A stretch of DNA of 64,000 nt, from positions 877,628-941,627 of the forward strand of contig JAJEKB010021383.1 in NCBI GenBank assembly GCA_022393335.1, read 5' to 3'. Origin of the DNA: Macrotrachela quadricornifera. Lineage: Eukaryota > Rotifera > Eurotatoria > Philodinida > Philodinidae. This document shows, in pieces, positions 22,776 through 34,341 of the stretch. A program made the translations under genes and the position numbers. The notes under the pieces were generated by a model. That model did not search any database and was not told the DNA's origin. It worked only from the letters and a program-made list of their open reading frames with translations. Numbering within the stretch: position 1 is the stretch's first letter; each line of letters begins with the position of its first letter.

Positions 22776-23690
22776 TTAAAACGCAATCAAGATTAAAATA
22801 GAAAATAGTGAAAATATTATTTTTTCAATTTCATTCGAATGAACTGGCTTAACACCATTATTTGTTGTTGTTGTTACAGGTGGATGTGTATTTTCTGTTG
22901 TTATTACTGCTGTAGGTTCAGTTGTTATTCCTGTTGTGGGTGGTACTGTAGATGCGGTTGTTGTTATTGGAGGTATGGTGATATTAATGGGTAAAATATA
23001 ATTAGTCTTGATGAGTAGAACAACACTGTCTACTACCGCTTGTGAACCACACGAAGGTTCATTACAAGTATATTGCATAATTTCACCTGTTCTGCTTTGT
23101 TCATAAGCTTGAATCCATTGAAGAAGTGGAAATTCAGTTGTATTTGTACATTCACTAGCAAATGTAGGTCTAGTATCAGACCATGATTGATATACTACTG
23201 AACAGAATCCTTCATCAGAACATTTTTCATTAGGTAAACAAGTATCGTGAGGTATAAGATCACTGGAATTAAATAAAATATCTACTAAATTCCGTCTTAA
23301 AATCTTAACTTCATTTTGAACTTTAGTCCAATCACTACGTATGATTTCTTTAATAAATTCTTGATCACAATTATCGTTCGTTTTGCAATCAAATTCCATT
23401 GTCAAATTTACTGATTCATAAAAAAGTGAAAATATGGTAACTATATCCAAAGTATAACTTAATGAAGGTGTTCGAGGATTAAGACGTCCAGAAACAGAAC
23501 CAGAAACATGATCAATGAATAATACAACCTGACAATTTTGTTCATCAGCCGGTTTATCGATGGTAGCACACGTTGGTAACGTCAAATTGCTGATATGACC
23601 TGAGAACTCACATTGATTGGTACAAACCAATCCATCGACATATTGAGTCGATGCTGTCAAAATACAGATGAAGAAGATGAATTGTAACAT
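22776..23690 (-). CDS. Cys-rich secreted, probably GPI-anchored surface protein, 304 aa
   Basis: Single exon. ATG at 23690 begins a signal peptide (MLQFIFFICILTASTQYVDG). The ectodomain has regularly placed cysteines (CTNQCEFSG, TCATIDKP, CKTNDNC, CLPNEKCSDEGFC, CNEPSC) and several N-x-[ST] sites. A Thr/Pro-rich mucin-like stalk follows (PPITTTASTVPPTTGITT), then a C-terminal hydrophobic tail (IIFSLFSILILIAF) with no cytoplasmic part, as in GPI-anchor signals. I do not recognise the cysteine pattern as a named domain. The likely site is the outer cell surface. It points toward the RTE insertion, whose right end is about 200 bp downstream of its stop. Confidence 0.8.
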   Translation of the reverse strand: MLQFIFFICILTASTQYVDGLVCTNQCEFSGHISNLTLPTCATIDKPADEQNCQVVLFIDHVSGSVSGRLNPRTPSLSYTLDIVTIFSLFYESVNLTMEFDCKTNDNCDQEFIKEIIRSDWTKVQNEVKILRRNLVDILFNSSDLIPHDTCLPNEKCSDEGFCSVVYQSWSDTRPTFASECTNTTEFPLLQWIQAYEQSRTGEIMQYTCNEPSCGSQAVVDSVVLLIKTNYILPINITIPPITTTASTVPPTTGITTEPTAVITTENTHPPVTTTTNNGVKPVHSNEIEKIIFSLFSILILIAF

Positions 23691-25207
23691 TTGTAAATAA
23701 TAATGATGAAATTGTTATTTTCTTAGTTTTATAGTGCATTTATTCTTATCTATTAAAGAAATGCGTAGAATGCGTATCTTTTTTTTTTATTTTGTTAAAA
23801 TTAATTTTTTTTATCTCTACTTCGTAGCGAAAAAGATCTGTTGAATGCAGAATGAAACAGCATCTAAAACGTATTTAAAGATTCTTAGTTCTATATAGAT
23901 AACAAACATCTACACAGAAAAATAAAAACAAGATTACTGATATAAAATAGACAAAACTTTATTTATTTGATCATCACAAAAGACAACATTCTCGTGTAAA
24001 ATTCAGTTGCCTTTCTACGATTATTTTATCTTTGTCGTATTCAAAGGTGAAAAACAACATTGATTCTATATATAGCTACAAAAAAACATATACGCTTTCG
24101 TTTATAAACTATCATAATCAATTTGCATTCATTCTTAGAAATCGTTGTACTAGTTAAAATTTAGTTTGTACATTCTGTATCATCCATATATTTACGTATA
24201 TAAAAACGACAGTTACATCTAAGTAGTTTATGCATTCGAATTAATAATAATAACAATAAATTAAACTAAATGTATTTCTTAAATTCATTGAAATGCTGAT
24301 ATTCCTTTTTCATTATTTCCTCTAACCTCCTCTATATATAGGTCTGCAAGAAAAGAATTTTTTTTCGATTTTTTTCATCTCCAATGAAACGTACATTCAA
24401 ATGCAAAATATTATATTATTTGGTTTTACCGATGAAAAACACAAGCTAAAACAACAAGTCGATTCAGTATTTCGACATTTTCACACGAATGACTTGATTT
24501 CTCGCTACCGAGACTGTGTATTCATGGTAAAGAAATTGGAAGGATAGTCATTTTCATTTGCTACAAAACATGAGTCATTTGAAACATGTTGAGGTGTTTT
24601 TTTTAGTAATATTTCAAACATATATGGATTGAACACAGTTTTCAATGTAGATTTCGAATATGTTATTCATTTTGACATAAACTTTGATTTTTCAACTGAA
24701 AACTATCTAAGGTTCAGTCAGATATGTGCAAAGACGTAATTGGAAATGACGAGCCTTTCGAAATATATTTTAACATTTTATTAACGATTTCAGTTTCATA
24801 TACATTCTTATTATTGAAGAAACATTTAAATGGAGGAGCTTGCAGAAGAAAATCATTTCATGAAAGAATTAATAATTCTTGAATAATGTTTGTTGAATGA
24901 TTGTTTTCCTCTTCTCTTTCGTTCTAATATAACGCATTAGGATCTGTCTGTATGTTTTTTCTTTTCATCGCCTATAACAGCATTCTTCCGCTTTTTTTTC
25001 TTCTTTTCCATTCTGACACAATATACCAGTGTGTGGCTATATAAGTTTCTTTCTATCGTCTACGAATATAGTATTATCATTCTTTTTTTTCTCTCTCTCT
25101 TCTGATGCTGCTTCTTCTTCATCTCCCATACTACTGATATATAATCAGAATAAAACAGTAAAGAAAGAAAAATCGTTGATCTCAACATTTGCGTGCAAAA
25201 TATAACA
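23691..25207. other. intergenic between divergent genes
   Basis: Shared upstream region of the minus-strand surface protein and the plus-strand ethanolamine kinase. A 48-codon ORF at 24401-24547 (+), which could splice at a GTAAAG inside it, has no recognisable similarity. The rest is AT-rich. Confidence 0.45.
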
Positions 25208-26549
25208 ATGATGCCTACATCAACCTTATATCATCAACCAACACATATTGACATCGAATTGGATCCGACTAATCTCGAAATGTCGGGTCCTCGAATCGTT
25301 TGTTTGATCAAACCGGACTGGATCAATAAGATAATTAGCTTCAAGAAGTTCAGTGATGGTCTTTCGAATAAATTGCTTGCAATGTTTCCTTATTCAGAAG
25401 ATGAACAAGGTCTCATTGTTCGTATCTATGGAAATAATTCGGATCTAATTGTTGATCGAGAAGCAGAAATTCATACAATGGTCCGACTTTCTCAATACAA
25501 TATGGCCAATCAAGTTTTGCTGACGTTTAATAATGGATTTCTCTACACGTGTGTACCTGGGGAACAGATTGATATTCATGATAAAAGTGTAAAGTAAGTG
25601 ATACATCTGATAGTTGATTTTTGAGATTTTGATAATAGTCTAGATCAATTTGCTTGGAAAAATTTTCGACTGATTATTCTCAAAAAATTCTGAAGAGGAA
25701 GAGTATCTGGAAGTTGCCCGACTTATTTCTTTGAAACTCGAAGAAGTGATATATTACTTAAATATAAGATATCTTTTTAGTCTATTGGTGGCACGCAAAC
25801 TGGCCGAATATCACTCTATTCCATCTGACGACGATAATCGAACGAAAAAGCCACAATTAGTTGAAAAACTCCGCCACTACTTCAATTTGCTCAATGAAAC
25901 AAACTCTCAACTTCGAGAAAGAATTGAATCAATGAAATCTCCAAAAATGAGTGTTCTTGGCACAATGAAAACTACTATCGGTCTTCAGTCAAGTCCTCCA
26001 TCATTTGATTCACTCGAATCTCTTCTCGATTATTCCTGGTCTCAATTAGCTGATGATATTCATGAAATCGAATTGACATTAGATAGAGAGTGGTCTAATG
26101 TGCCTATCGTCTTTTGTCATAATGATACTCAAAGTCGTAATTTCCTTTTCGAAAAACAAACAAATATAGTACGAATCATCGATTTTGAACATTGCTTTTA
26201 TAATTTATACCTATTTGATATTACAAATTATTTTGTCGAATTTGCTGGTCTTGGTTCATCACCCAATTGGGAAAATAACTATCCGACTCGAGAAGTACGA
26301 AAGATGTTTCTAACTGAATATTTGAAACATGCTCGGTTTTTATCTCATCAAAATGGTGAAGATGAATCGGAGAAATTATGTGACTATTGTCATCGTCTTG
26401 TGGCTCTTACTCATCTTTACTGGTCACTCTGGTCTTTACTTGAAGCTATGCTTAATCCTGAAGGATTAGCTCAATTTGATTATGTCAGCTATGCCAAGAG
26501 TCGCTTCAATCAATACAAATTGCACAAGAATAATTTCTTCGTTTCATAA
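25208..26549 (+). CDS. ethanolamine kinase (choline/ethanolamine kinase family), 2 exons
   Basis: Exons 25208-25593 and 25781-26549 give 384 aa. The enzyme phosphorylates ethanolamine with ATP, the first step of the CDP-ethanolamine route to phosphatidylethanolamine, in the cytosol. Seen: FSDGLSNKLLAMFP (family N-lobe motif), GLIVRIYGNNSDLIVDREAEI (VRIYG, ATP-site lysine replaced by arginine as in the family), LLTFNNGFLYTCVPGEQI, the Brenner-type catalytic loop CHNDTQSRNFL (H242 N243 D244, N249) and the metal-binding IDFEH (D263, E265), then DITNYFVEFAG and VALTHLYWSLWSLLEA. These fit ethanolamine more than choline kinase. The 187-bp intron is chosen because the joined frame reads into LLVARKLAEYHSI, a conserved segment. 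The first ATG is used. An unusual point is NDTQSRN where NDLLxxN is typical. Confidence 0.9.
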
Positions 26550-27887
26550 ATGAGTTATTTTTACTTCGATGTTATTATTTCAAAAAATCACAATCTTCAA
26601 AGTTGCTTAAAGCTTTTTTGTTTCTTTGTTAAATTCATGTCTTGAACAAATGAAAACTGATATTGTATTCTTCATATCAATTATGTAATATTAATGAAAT
26701 ATAAACATCTAGCAGAACATTAAAATTGTGTACATTGATTAAATCTTACTATTACATAGAAATTATCACCAACAAAGTCAGCGATTATATTTTTTTCATA
26801 TAATTTGGTCCTAAAAATTGATACATTCTGATTCAATGGTTAAAAGGAAACTGTTTATCTTTTGAATATGATAGAATAACAATGTGATAATGATTTAATA
26901 AAAAATAAATGTAAAATGAGCGAGATAGACGATGATTGTTATACAATGCACACAAAATAAAAATAGCTTTTTGTAACCTCTACGTTTATACGATGAGCTA
27001 GCAATCATTATAATGTATGAATTTCCAAGATTGTTTTTAAAGACGAAGATATCGTTTCTACAACTCATGAACAACCTTCACAATAAGTTCGTGCAATATT
27101 CATGTCTCAACTTATTATTCTTGCCATTTTCAAGGTATCTATTTTGAAGCGACCAGCAACATTGCAAAAGACGGTTTTTTTCCGATGCACTCGAATATTT
27201 TCTTGGTCGAGTCACTTTGATGCTGTAGTTGACAATTCGAATGTATTCTTACAAAGTCGTACAAAACATTCTCTGACTGAATTAATTTTTAATATTGTCT
27301 TATGATGTTTTTCTTTATGTTAAGATCTGACGTGCCATCACAAAATAAATATATCAAATAAAAAGAAGAGGATGAAAAGACCAAATAATCAATGAAGTCT
27401 ATCTAATGTCAAAACGACTATTTTTAAGAGCATCATGATAGTTTTTTTTCTATTTCTAACAGTCAATACTATGTTTAAACATACCATTCAAGCTAATACT
27501 ACATGATAAGTCTTGAAACTTTGTAAAATTAGTTTATACATAGACAAGAAATACGCTCTAGTAGAATGTATCGATATGAGCATGGAATACGTTGTTGAAA
27601 TTTCAAATTTTATATCATTGTATAACATCATCTGTTATGATACTAAAAATATGATATTTTGATTATTTTCACACTATTTATTGTTTGAGTTGAACTCTCT
27701 AAAAAACATTTCTTCTAACCATATGTAATAATTATTAATCCGCAGAAATAAGACAGCACATTGAAAATACATATAAATTATAACAATCACTACTTCAAAA
27801 CATTTAAGATTAGAACACAAGTAAAAAAAAAGAACAGTACAATTTTGATTAACTATACAGTTTCTATTTGTAGACAAAGATAGTTTT
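26550..27887. other. intergenic between convergent genes
   Basis: 3' flanks of the ethanolamine kinase and the amidohydrolase. Only AT-rich sequence; no gene supported. Confidence 0.5.
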
Positions 27888-29527
27888 CTATGTTGATGGA
27901 TTTGTCTTCTGTTCTGATTTCGAACAAGTTACCTTCATTTTGTCTTTGATTCTAGCAAAAGCATTATTTGCTTCCCTGATTACCTTTTCTTCATCTACAG
28001 TTAGCATTTTCCTGTTTTGCATCACTATTCGACCATCGATGATACTTGTATCGACACAATTTCCACTGGCAGAAAAAATCAGATGACTGGTAAGATGAGA
28101 AATATCACCTTCAACTAATGGAGTGAATTCAGTACTTTTTAATTGAATGAGAATGCAATCGGCTTTGTAACCTTCAGTAATTGAGCCTAATTCATGTCCA
28201 TGACCGAGAGCTTTTTGTCCGTTTATTGTAGCCATTCGAATAATATCTTTTGGATTTCCAAGTTCAGTTGTTTGTCGTACTGCTCGATGTATCAACGAAG
28301 CAAACTTCATTACAGTGAACATATCAAGAAAATTAGAACATTCAGCCGCATCATGACCTAAGCCTATATTGATTCCAGCTTTGATCATCTCGGGTATTCG
28401 AGCAATTCCATTGCCTAGCTTAGCGTTCGAAGCCGGATTGTGTGATACGTGAGTACCAGACGAAGCTAGAAGGTTAATTTCAGTGTCCGAAAGATGAACA
28501 CAATGGGCTGCCACACAATCGGGTCCTAGAATACCTGCTTCATGTGCCACTTCGGTAGGGCGTTTGTTGAACCGTTGTATCGCTGAATCAACTTCAGTTG
28601 TTGATTCATTTAGATGAATGTGAATACCGGTACCTAGAAATCAGAAAAATCAAATATATTGAAATATTTTAGTATTTTCTCAAAAATTCTGTTTCATCGG
28701 TATTGTTACATAATGATAAATCTCTTGTTTCGAAGTAATCAAGACGAAAAGCATACTGTTTAATTTTTTTTAAGAAATCAAAAACATAGTAAAAGGAAGA
28801 TAATGACTAACCAAATTCGTTTGCCAATTGCCGTGTTTTCTTGAGCAATTCAAGATCTGCAAGAGGAAGCCATTCGATACCAAACCATACTTCAATTCTT
28901 CCATTAGCTCTTCCATTATGTTTCCGGAAAGAAATTACATTATCTTCGAGTGTATCCAAATTATACTCTTCTAAAGCCACATCATTAGATAGAACAGCTC
29001 GAATTCCAATTTCATCAGCTGCATCGGCAAGACCATCCAATTGTCTGTACATGTCATTTACCGTTCCTGTTCCATTCTTAATTGCCTCCATGTATGAAGC
29101 CATTGCCGCCCAATAAGCAGCTTCTCTATCCAATGCTCGAATTGATGGATACCAGCATTCGTCAAGATATTCCCACAGGGGAAGATGATCATTCCAGCCC
29201 TGAAAATTTCGCAAATCTTTAAAAAAAATCATACATAGATTTAGAACAAACCTTGGCAATAGCGGTATGAAAATGCAGATCAACTAATGCTGGCATAAGT
29301 AGTTTTCCACTAGCATTAACAACTTGATCGTTTGCTTTCGATTCGAAATCATATCCATGAGGAATAATTTGTGTGAATCGTCCATTATCAATGACTACTG
29401 TAGCGTTTATATAAAAATTATCATTTTTATCAAGAGTAAGAACACATGCATTTTGTAAAACCAATCGAGAAGATGTATGCATATCCTTATCGAATGATTT
29501 AGCTGTTGATTGTGATTGATTACTCAT
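27888..29527 (-). CDS. metal-dependent amidohydrolase (TRZ/ATZ, MTA/SAH-deaminase-like), 3 exons
   Basis: Minus-strand exons 29527-29252, 29199-28812 and 28633-27888 join to 469 aa; introns are 52 and 178 bp. Composite beta-sandwich edges (LVLQNACVLTLDKNDNFYIN at the start, GSITEGYKADCILIQL and SIIDGRIVMQNRKML at the end) flank a TIM barrel. Metal and catalytic residues in order: H85-F-H87 (LVDLHFHT), H226/H228 with E231 (IHIHLNES), H265 (AAHCVHLS), D316 (GLGHDAAECSN). The LLASSGTHVSHNPASNAKLG segment is typical of 5-methylthioadenosine/S-adenosylhomocysteine deaminases and of chlorohydrolases such as AtzA/TrzN. Substrate cannot be read from sequence; guanine deaminase proper is less likely. 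Such enzymes are more common in prokaryotes and fungi, so horizontal origin is possible, but the gene carries ordinary short introns. Confidence 0.9.
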
Positions 29528-32500
29528 CTAAATATAAAATGCATTCATTCAGAGTACTATGATCTTATACTAAACATCTAGTCATCACTTTTAACAAAAA
29601 ACAATATAAAACACAAAACTTAAATATTATCGTCTTTATTTTCAGAATTACAATTAATTCTTGACTTTAGACCTCACAGAGTATGTTGAACGTAGTCATT
29701 TGAGTTCATAATAATTTTTAGATGCTCTGCAGCATGCTATGTCCTTCCATTTGTACGTTTGTTACTCACCTTATAATGACCCACAATTGGTCATCATTCA
29801 TATACCAATGAGAATAAAGCAAAATAAATATTTTCGTGATAATTTTCATTGATAAAAACATATGAAACTATACGAAAAGTTTTATCGCGTTTTAATGATG
29901 AATAATATGCTTTCTTGAAGCAACTTTGTGCCTCAGCGACATCTGATGGTCAAATCTACCTTAGGCTGATGACAATATAATATTGTCACTGAGAACTTTT
30001 ATCCTAATACGTTGATAAGTTCACTGCAGATCAATGGTAAAAATCATCTATTTTAATTATTTGAATTTTTGTAAAATATAATTAACATTTCTAAATAATG
30101 GCACTGATCCTTCAACCTAATATCTTAATTAAATATAGTTCTTGAAGGTATAAGATTTTAAAAATATTGACTGAAAATATTTGAAGATGGAATTTTGATC
30201 GAAGATTTTTCGAGTAGAGAATGTAGCGAGGAATTAAAATTTAGAATAATCACTTTTGTATTATAAGCAATTGTCAAAATTTCAATGAAGTAAAAAGATA
30301 TTTTAGATGTCTAAGAAACTTTGTATCATATATCAAGGAAATGTATACAATCATTTGTGTTTAAGTATAAAAATTAATGACTAAATAGAACTTATTCAGT
30401 TACTTAATAAAATCAACTCAGTGTATTAGACTCTCTAACTTCATTTAAAAATATCTAGATGTTTTTATTTTTGGGAAAAGAGAATCTGAGACAGGATAAA
30501 CCAAATGGCAATATACGAATGAGAAAGATAGAAGTTCTTCAATACATTGTCATTTTGTAAATTTCTGGCATAATACATTATTCATGAAAAAAAANNNNNN
30601 NNNNTTTTTTTTTTGCCGCTCCTTCCTATCATAAGATCCTATGCAATCCTTTATTATATTCAATTGTTCCTTAGGATCGTCATGCTCGTATGGTTTTTGA
30701 AGCAAGCATAAAAAATAACTTCTAGTACGCAATTGTCTATAAGATCATAAATAAAATTTAAAAACTTCACTTGTGTATATCATCTTTGATTGAGAATGTG
30801 CATCACTTACTGTAATTGAGATGCTATTAACATAAACGTTGTAAAATGTACATGAAAGTCCATAAAAACGATTTTATATCTCTTGTCCTTGCTTTTATGA
30901 TTATTGTATCTTGTCAAAACTATATAACTTCTACGTATTCGAGATGAATAAAATTCTGTCCTTGTAGAAATTGCTATCACTCAATGACTTGTTGTTTTCG
31001 AAATTTGAATACTAGAATTATCAATATGATCCATTTATATATTACCATTCATCATCTGTTTATTATTTTTTTGTCTTGGAGACTAATTGTATTGTGTTGA
31101 ATAAATGTGTAGGAGTTACACACAACCGAAGAAATGATTACAAAATGTGATGTTATTATCTTTGATTATAATACACCAATCTCTACTGTTTCAATAAAAA
31201 TTGAAAAAAAATACAAGCAATATTTTGTGTTACCAACTCAATATCTCCAACTTAAATGGTAGTTTAGTTTCTAGTATATATAGTAATATCTCAGTATGAT
31301 AACTATGATTCATTCGATAAGTTTAATGTTTGAGTGAGCATTTCTAAAATGAACCTTGTAATTATAGTTATCAACGAGAATATGCCATTAAATTGTACTG
31401 GACTGTTCTTTTTTTCTAATGGAAAAAAAATATTTTTTAAGATAGAACATGATTCGTATGAATGTTTGCATTAGTCAAATTTTCTTATTCCTCGATTGAT
31501 ATCAAACGAAACATTGAGTCATTTGTTATATACTATCATGAAAATCGTACCTGGCTTAAAAGAAGGTTCATGAGAGAACCACCAACATGAACATATGTCA
31601 AAAATTAAAAACGGGATTTACTTCGGGAGAACGACAGGCTGTGTTCGAAAATCTTTGAATCCAAATTTTTGGTTCATCTGAACCTTTTCTTAAAAAGCTC
31701 TCAAGTAAATATTGTAGATACGTAAAACGGTTCCAAGTCAAAATACTGATTTTGTCATTTTAGAGATATTTCGTTCATTTCTCCTCAATGCTTATCCTCC
31801 AGCTTTTACTGTAATATCTCAAACGATAGAGAGTTGTTTGCTCTATCAAGCTGTATAAAAGATATTTTCTCCATGCTTTCTCAGATCCCAAGAGCCTTAA
31901 TATATCAGATGGCAATATTTCGAGGAAAAGAGTATTAAGAAAGATCGGTTCCATCTTTTTTGACCTCGGATTCTGCAAGAGTGCCAAAAAGCTGCATCGA
32001 ATGGTATATAAAACATCTTTATAACTTATTGACTCGATATTTAATTTTTCAATGCAATGGACAGGGACGCACAAGAGATCGATTTGGCTAACAGAATATT
32101 TCCAGTTATTTTACTGACTATTCTATGTAGAAAAATAGTCTGTAAAACGAAAGTTACTCGAAACAATAAAAAAATACTGAGAATCTATTCATACTATCAC
32201 ATTCGTTAATATTTTTGTTTTCTGATCAAAACTACTTATCTCAATTTTTTCTACTACAAAATCCAGATGAGTCGATTGATAGTTATTTCGTACAACACCT
32301 TTTAGTGAATTTACTTATCGTAGAGCTATATTCATCAGCATTCGTTTTACTATCAAAAAATTTCTTATTTAAATCGAGTCAAAACTTTTAATTTACTTGT
32401 TAATGCTTCGAAGATATTGTGAGCATTGATTTAAATAAATTTTATTCAACCCCAGTTGACTATTTGACTAAAACTTTTCTATTAATTATTTCAATAATTA

Positions 32501-32541
32501 AGAGAGCTAACTATAGTTTTTATTCATTCATAGAGTAACGA
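29528..32541. other. 3-kb gene-free stretch with an assembly gap
   Basis: AT-rich. Holds a 10-N gap at 30595-30604 and a 17-bp palindrome near 29963-29980 (GACAATATAATATTGTC). An open frame at 31775-32074 (-) has no recognisable motif. Nothing here can be assigned. Confidence 0.45.
30595..30604. other. assembly gap (10 N)
   Basis: Flanked by an A-run on the left and a T-run on the right, so the gap may reflect a collapsed poly-A/poly-T hairpin or repeat. Confidence 0.95.
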
Positions 32542-33238
32542 ATGGGTTCCACTGGTTCGAGTTGCAAGTCTCGATTCACTTTGACTGCACAAGATATTGT
32601 CAACGAATGTCGAAATGATTGTTCAATTGAAAATCTACATATTCTCGTTACTGGAGCTACAGCTGGTATTGGAACGGAAGCGGGTCAAGTATTAGCATGT
32701 GCAGGAGCAAAAGTCTATTTAATTGGACGCGATGAATCGAAGTTATAAGATGTTGTTAAGAATATAGAGAATAAATTAAAGCAGCAAGGCTTTGCCTATA
32801 ATTTGAACAGCTTAGACGGTACTCAGCGATTTGTTCAAGGATTCCTTCAAGCTAAGAAACCGTTGAATAGATTGATTTTAAATGCTGAATTATTGAATAC
32901 TGAATTTCTTCAAACGGTCGATGGTTTGGAACAAGTAATGGGTGTTAACCATATTGGTCATGCATATTTAACTCAATTATTAATGCCGACTTTGATTGCC
33001 AATACTCCATCAAGAGTTGTAGTTGTTTCATCAAAAGCATATGTTTTGGGTGGAAAGATTAGTTATGAACGATTGGATCGGATGAATAGTCAAGAAAAGA
33101 ATGCAGGTAAGGACTGGGGAACATTAACTAACTACATACTCTTTATATTCTGCTGTGATGGACACAGCTTTAACAGGTTCGATCCGATTCAGTTTTCTTA
33201 GAAAATTTTTCGACATGCTCACTTTCATGGACCGTTGA
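32542..33238 (+). pseudogene. short-chain dehydrogenase/reductase (retinol-dehydrogenase-like) pseudogene
   Basis: The frame starts MGSTGSSCKSRFTLTAQDIV and has the Rossmann signature ILVTGATAGIGTEAGQ. It meets an in-frame TAA at 32746-32748 straight after GRDESKL and then continues in the same frame: KNIENKLKQQGFAYNLNSLDG, LNRLILNAELLN (the NNAG-like strand), VNHIGHAYLTQLLMPTLIA, RVVVVSSKAYVLGGKISYERL. The catalytic Tyr-x3-Lys block is missing. A shifted frame from 33137 gives YSLYSAVMDTALTG and FLRKFFDML, which resembles the family's C-terminal part. So there is one nonsense mutation, a deletion around the active site, and a frameshift or lost intron. The family reduces or oxidises retinoid, steroid or similar alcohols with NAD(P). 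Read-through of the TAA would still lack the active site. Confidence 0.85.
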
Positions 33239-33775
33239 CTTCTAATAAATGTACATAATGACGTTTTCGTTATCTTCTACTGATTATCTATCATTCTCTT
33301 TTTTATATCACTGCATAATAAGTTCTGTTTTTCTTAGATATGTGTTATCTTCTCTTGTCATTCTCTCTATCGATAGGATTGTTTCCTTCCATTCTTCTTG
33401 TACAGGTATTTTCCCTCTCTTGTCACTTTCTCTATTGAAAGGTATTTTCCTATCTACTATATATGAGGGATTAGTCCTCTCTCTTCAGTATCTTATTTAT
33501 CATATTATTTCATGGAATTTTCCTGTTGTATCTCTATGTGATTTTTCCCTTTGTCAACCTATATATAGACGTTCATTTTATATGGAGAGGGTGTGTGTAA
33601 TAAACTTCGAGAAGATTACAACATAACATAATCGCTCATGTTACTTTTTCGTTCATTTTCATATTATACGAAACATGTGCAAAAAAAATGAAGGAAGTCT
33701 CTAGCTTTTTCTTTCTGATTCTTTTCTCTGTATCGTCTTGTATATAAATAGGACCGAAATTTTGGAACAATTCAT
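33239..33775. other. T/C-rich spacer with diffuse repeats
   Basis: Pyrimidine-rich stretch with loosely repeated CTTGTCA[CT]T[CT]TCTCTAT blocks near 33354 and 33418. No coding signal that I trust. It separates the dead dehydrogenase from the piggyBac remnant. Confidence 0.4.
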
Positions 33776-34341
33776 ATGTCGTTTGAAGAAACTGATAAAG
33801 AAGATAGCGCTTATAGCTTACTTAGTGCAGTGAGTTCTCTGAATAAGGATTTTGCGACAATGTGCCCTGAATCTGACAGTTCGGACAAAGAAGTTACTGA
33901 TAACAAGAGAACTACACGGAAAGCAAAGTGACCATTCTACAGTTTCATGAAAGTCTTGTACGATCTTTATTTCTTGGTATGTCATTCGAGAAGTTGAAAC
34001 CTAGTCCGAGACAACAATCAACCAGTCATTTGAAGCGCAAACTAGCTGATCACAAGTTCAAAGAAAAGAAAGGATCTGACCACGATGTCCAAAGACGCTG
34101 TGTTGGTTGTTACGAGAAAAATAGGGGACAACAATCAAGAAAAGCGTGCCATTTAACAATAAAGAAAATAAAAACCTTCTGTTCTGACTGTAACAAATGA
34201 TTTTGAAAATAGCAAAGGCAAAGCAGATCGCACATTATATGTAACCTTCCGCCTAAGAATACAAGAAAAGAAAGAGTATTAAGTTTCTTGTTAAGATATA
34301 GTGGGGTCTACCAGTGGACTCCATCTGGCCCAATGGGTTAA
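33776..34341 (+). mobile_element. internally deleted piggyBac-like transposon remnant
   Basis: A 51-codon acidic frame at 33776-33931 (start MSFEETDKED, SSDKE near its end) resembles a piggyBac transposase N terminus. A second frame at 33928-34200 carries a C-terminal piece: HESLVRSLFLGM, then a cysteine segment RRCVGCYEKNRGQQSRKACH and CSDC, like the piggyBac C-terminal zinc finger. It is homologous to the fragment at 52534-52806 (shared LVRSL, GM, EKLKP/EQLKP, CYEK, RQQQSR/RGQQSR). The ~400-residue catalytic core between the two parts is absent. The right end reads GGGTTAA (34335-34341), the piggyBac terminus plus its TTAA target. I did not find the left TTAACCC end. Confidence 0.65.

Noticed and set aside
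31775..32074. 99-codon open frame on -
   Set aside because: Residue pattern gives no recognisable domain and no flanking exons. It sits in a repeat-like, gene-free region.
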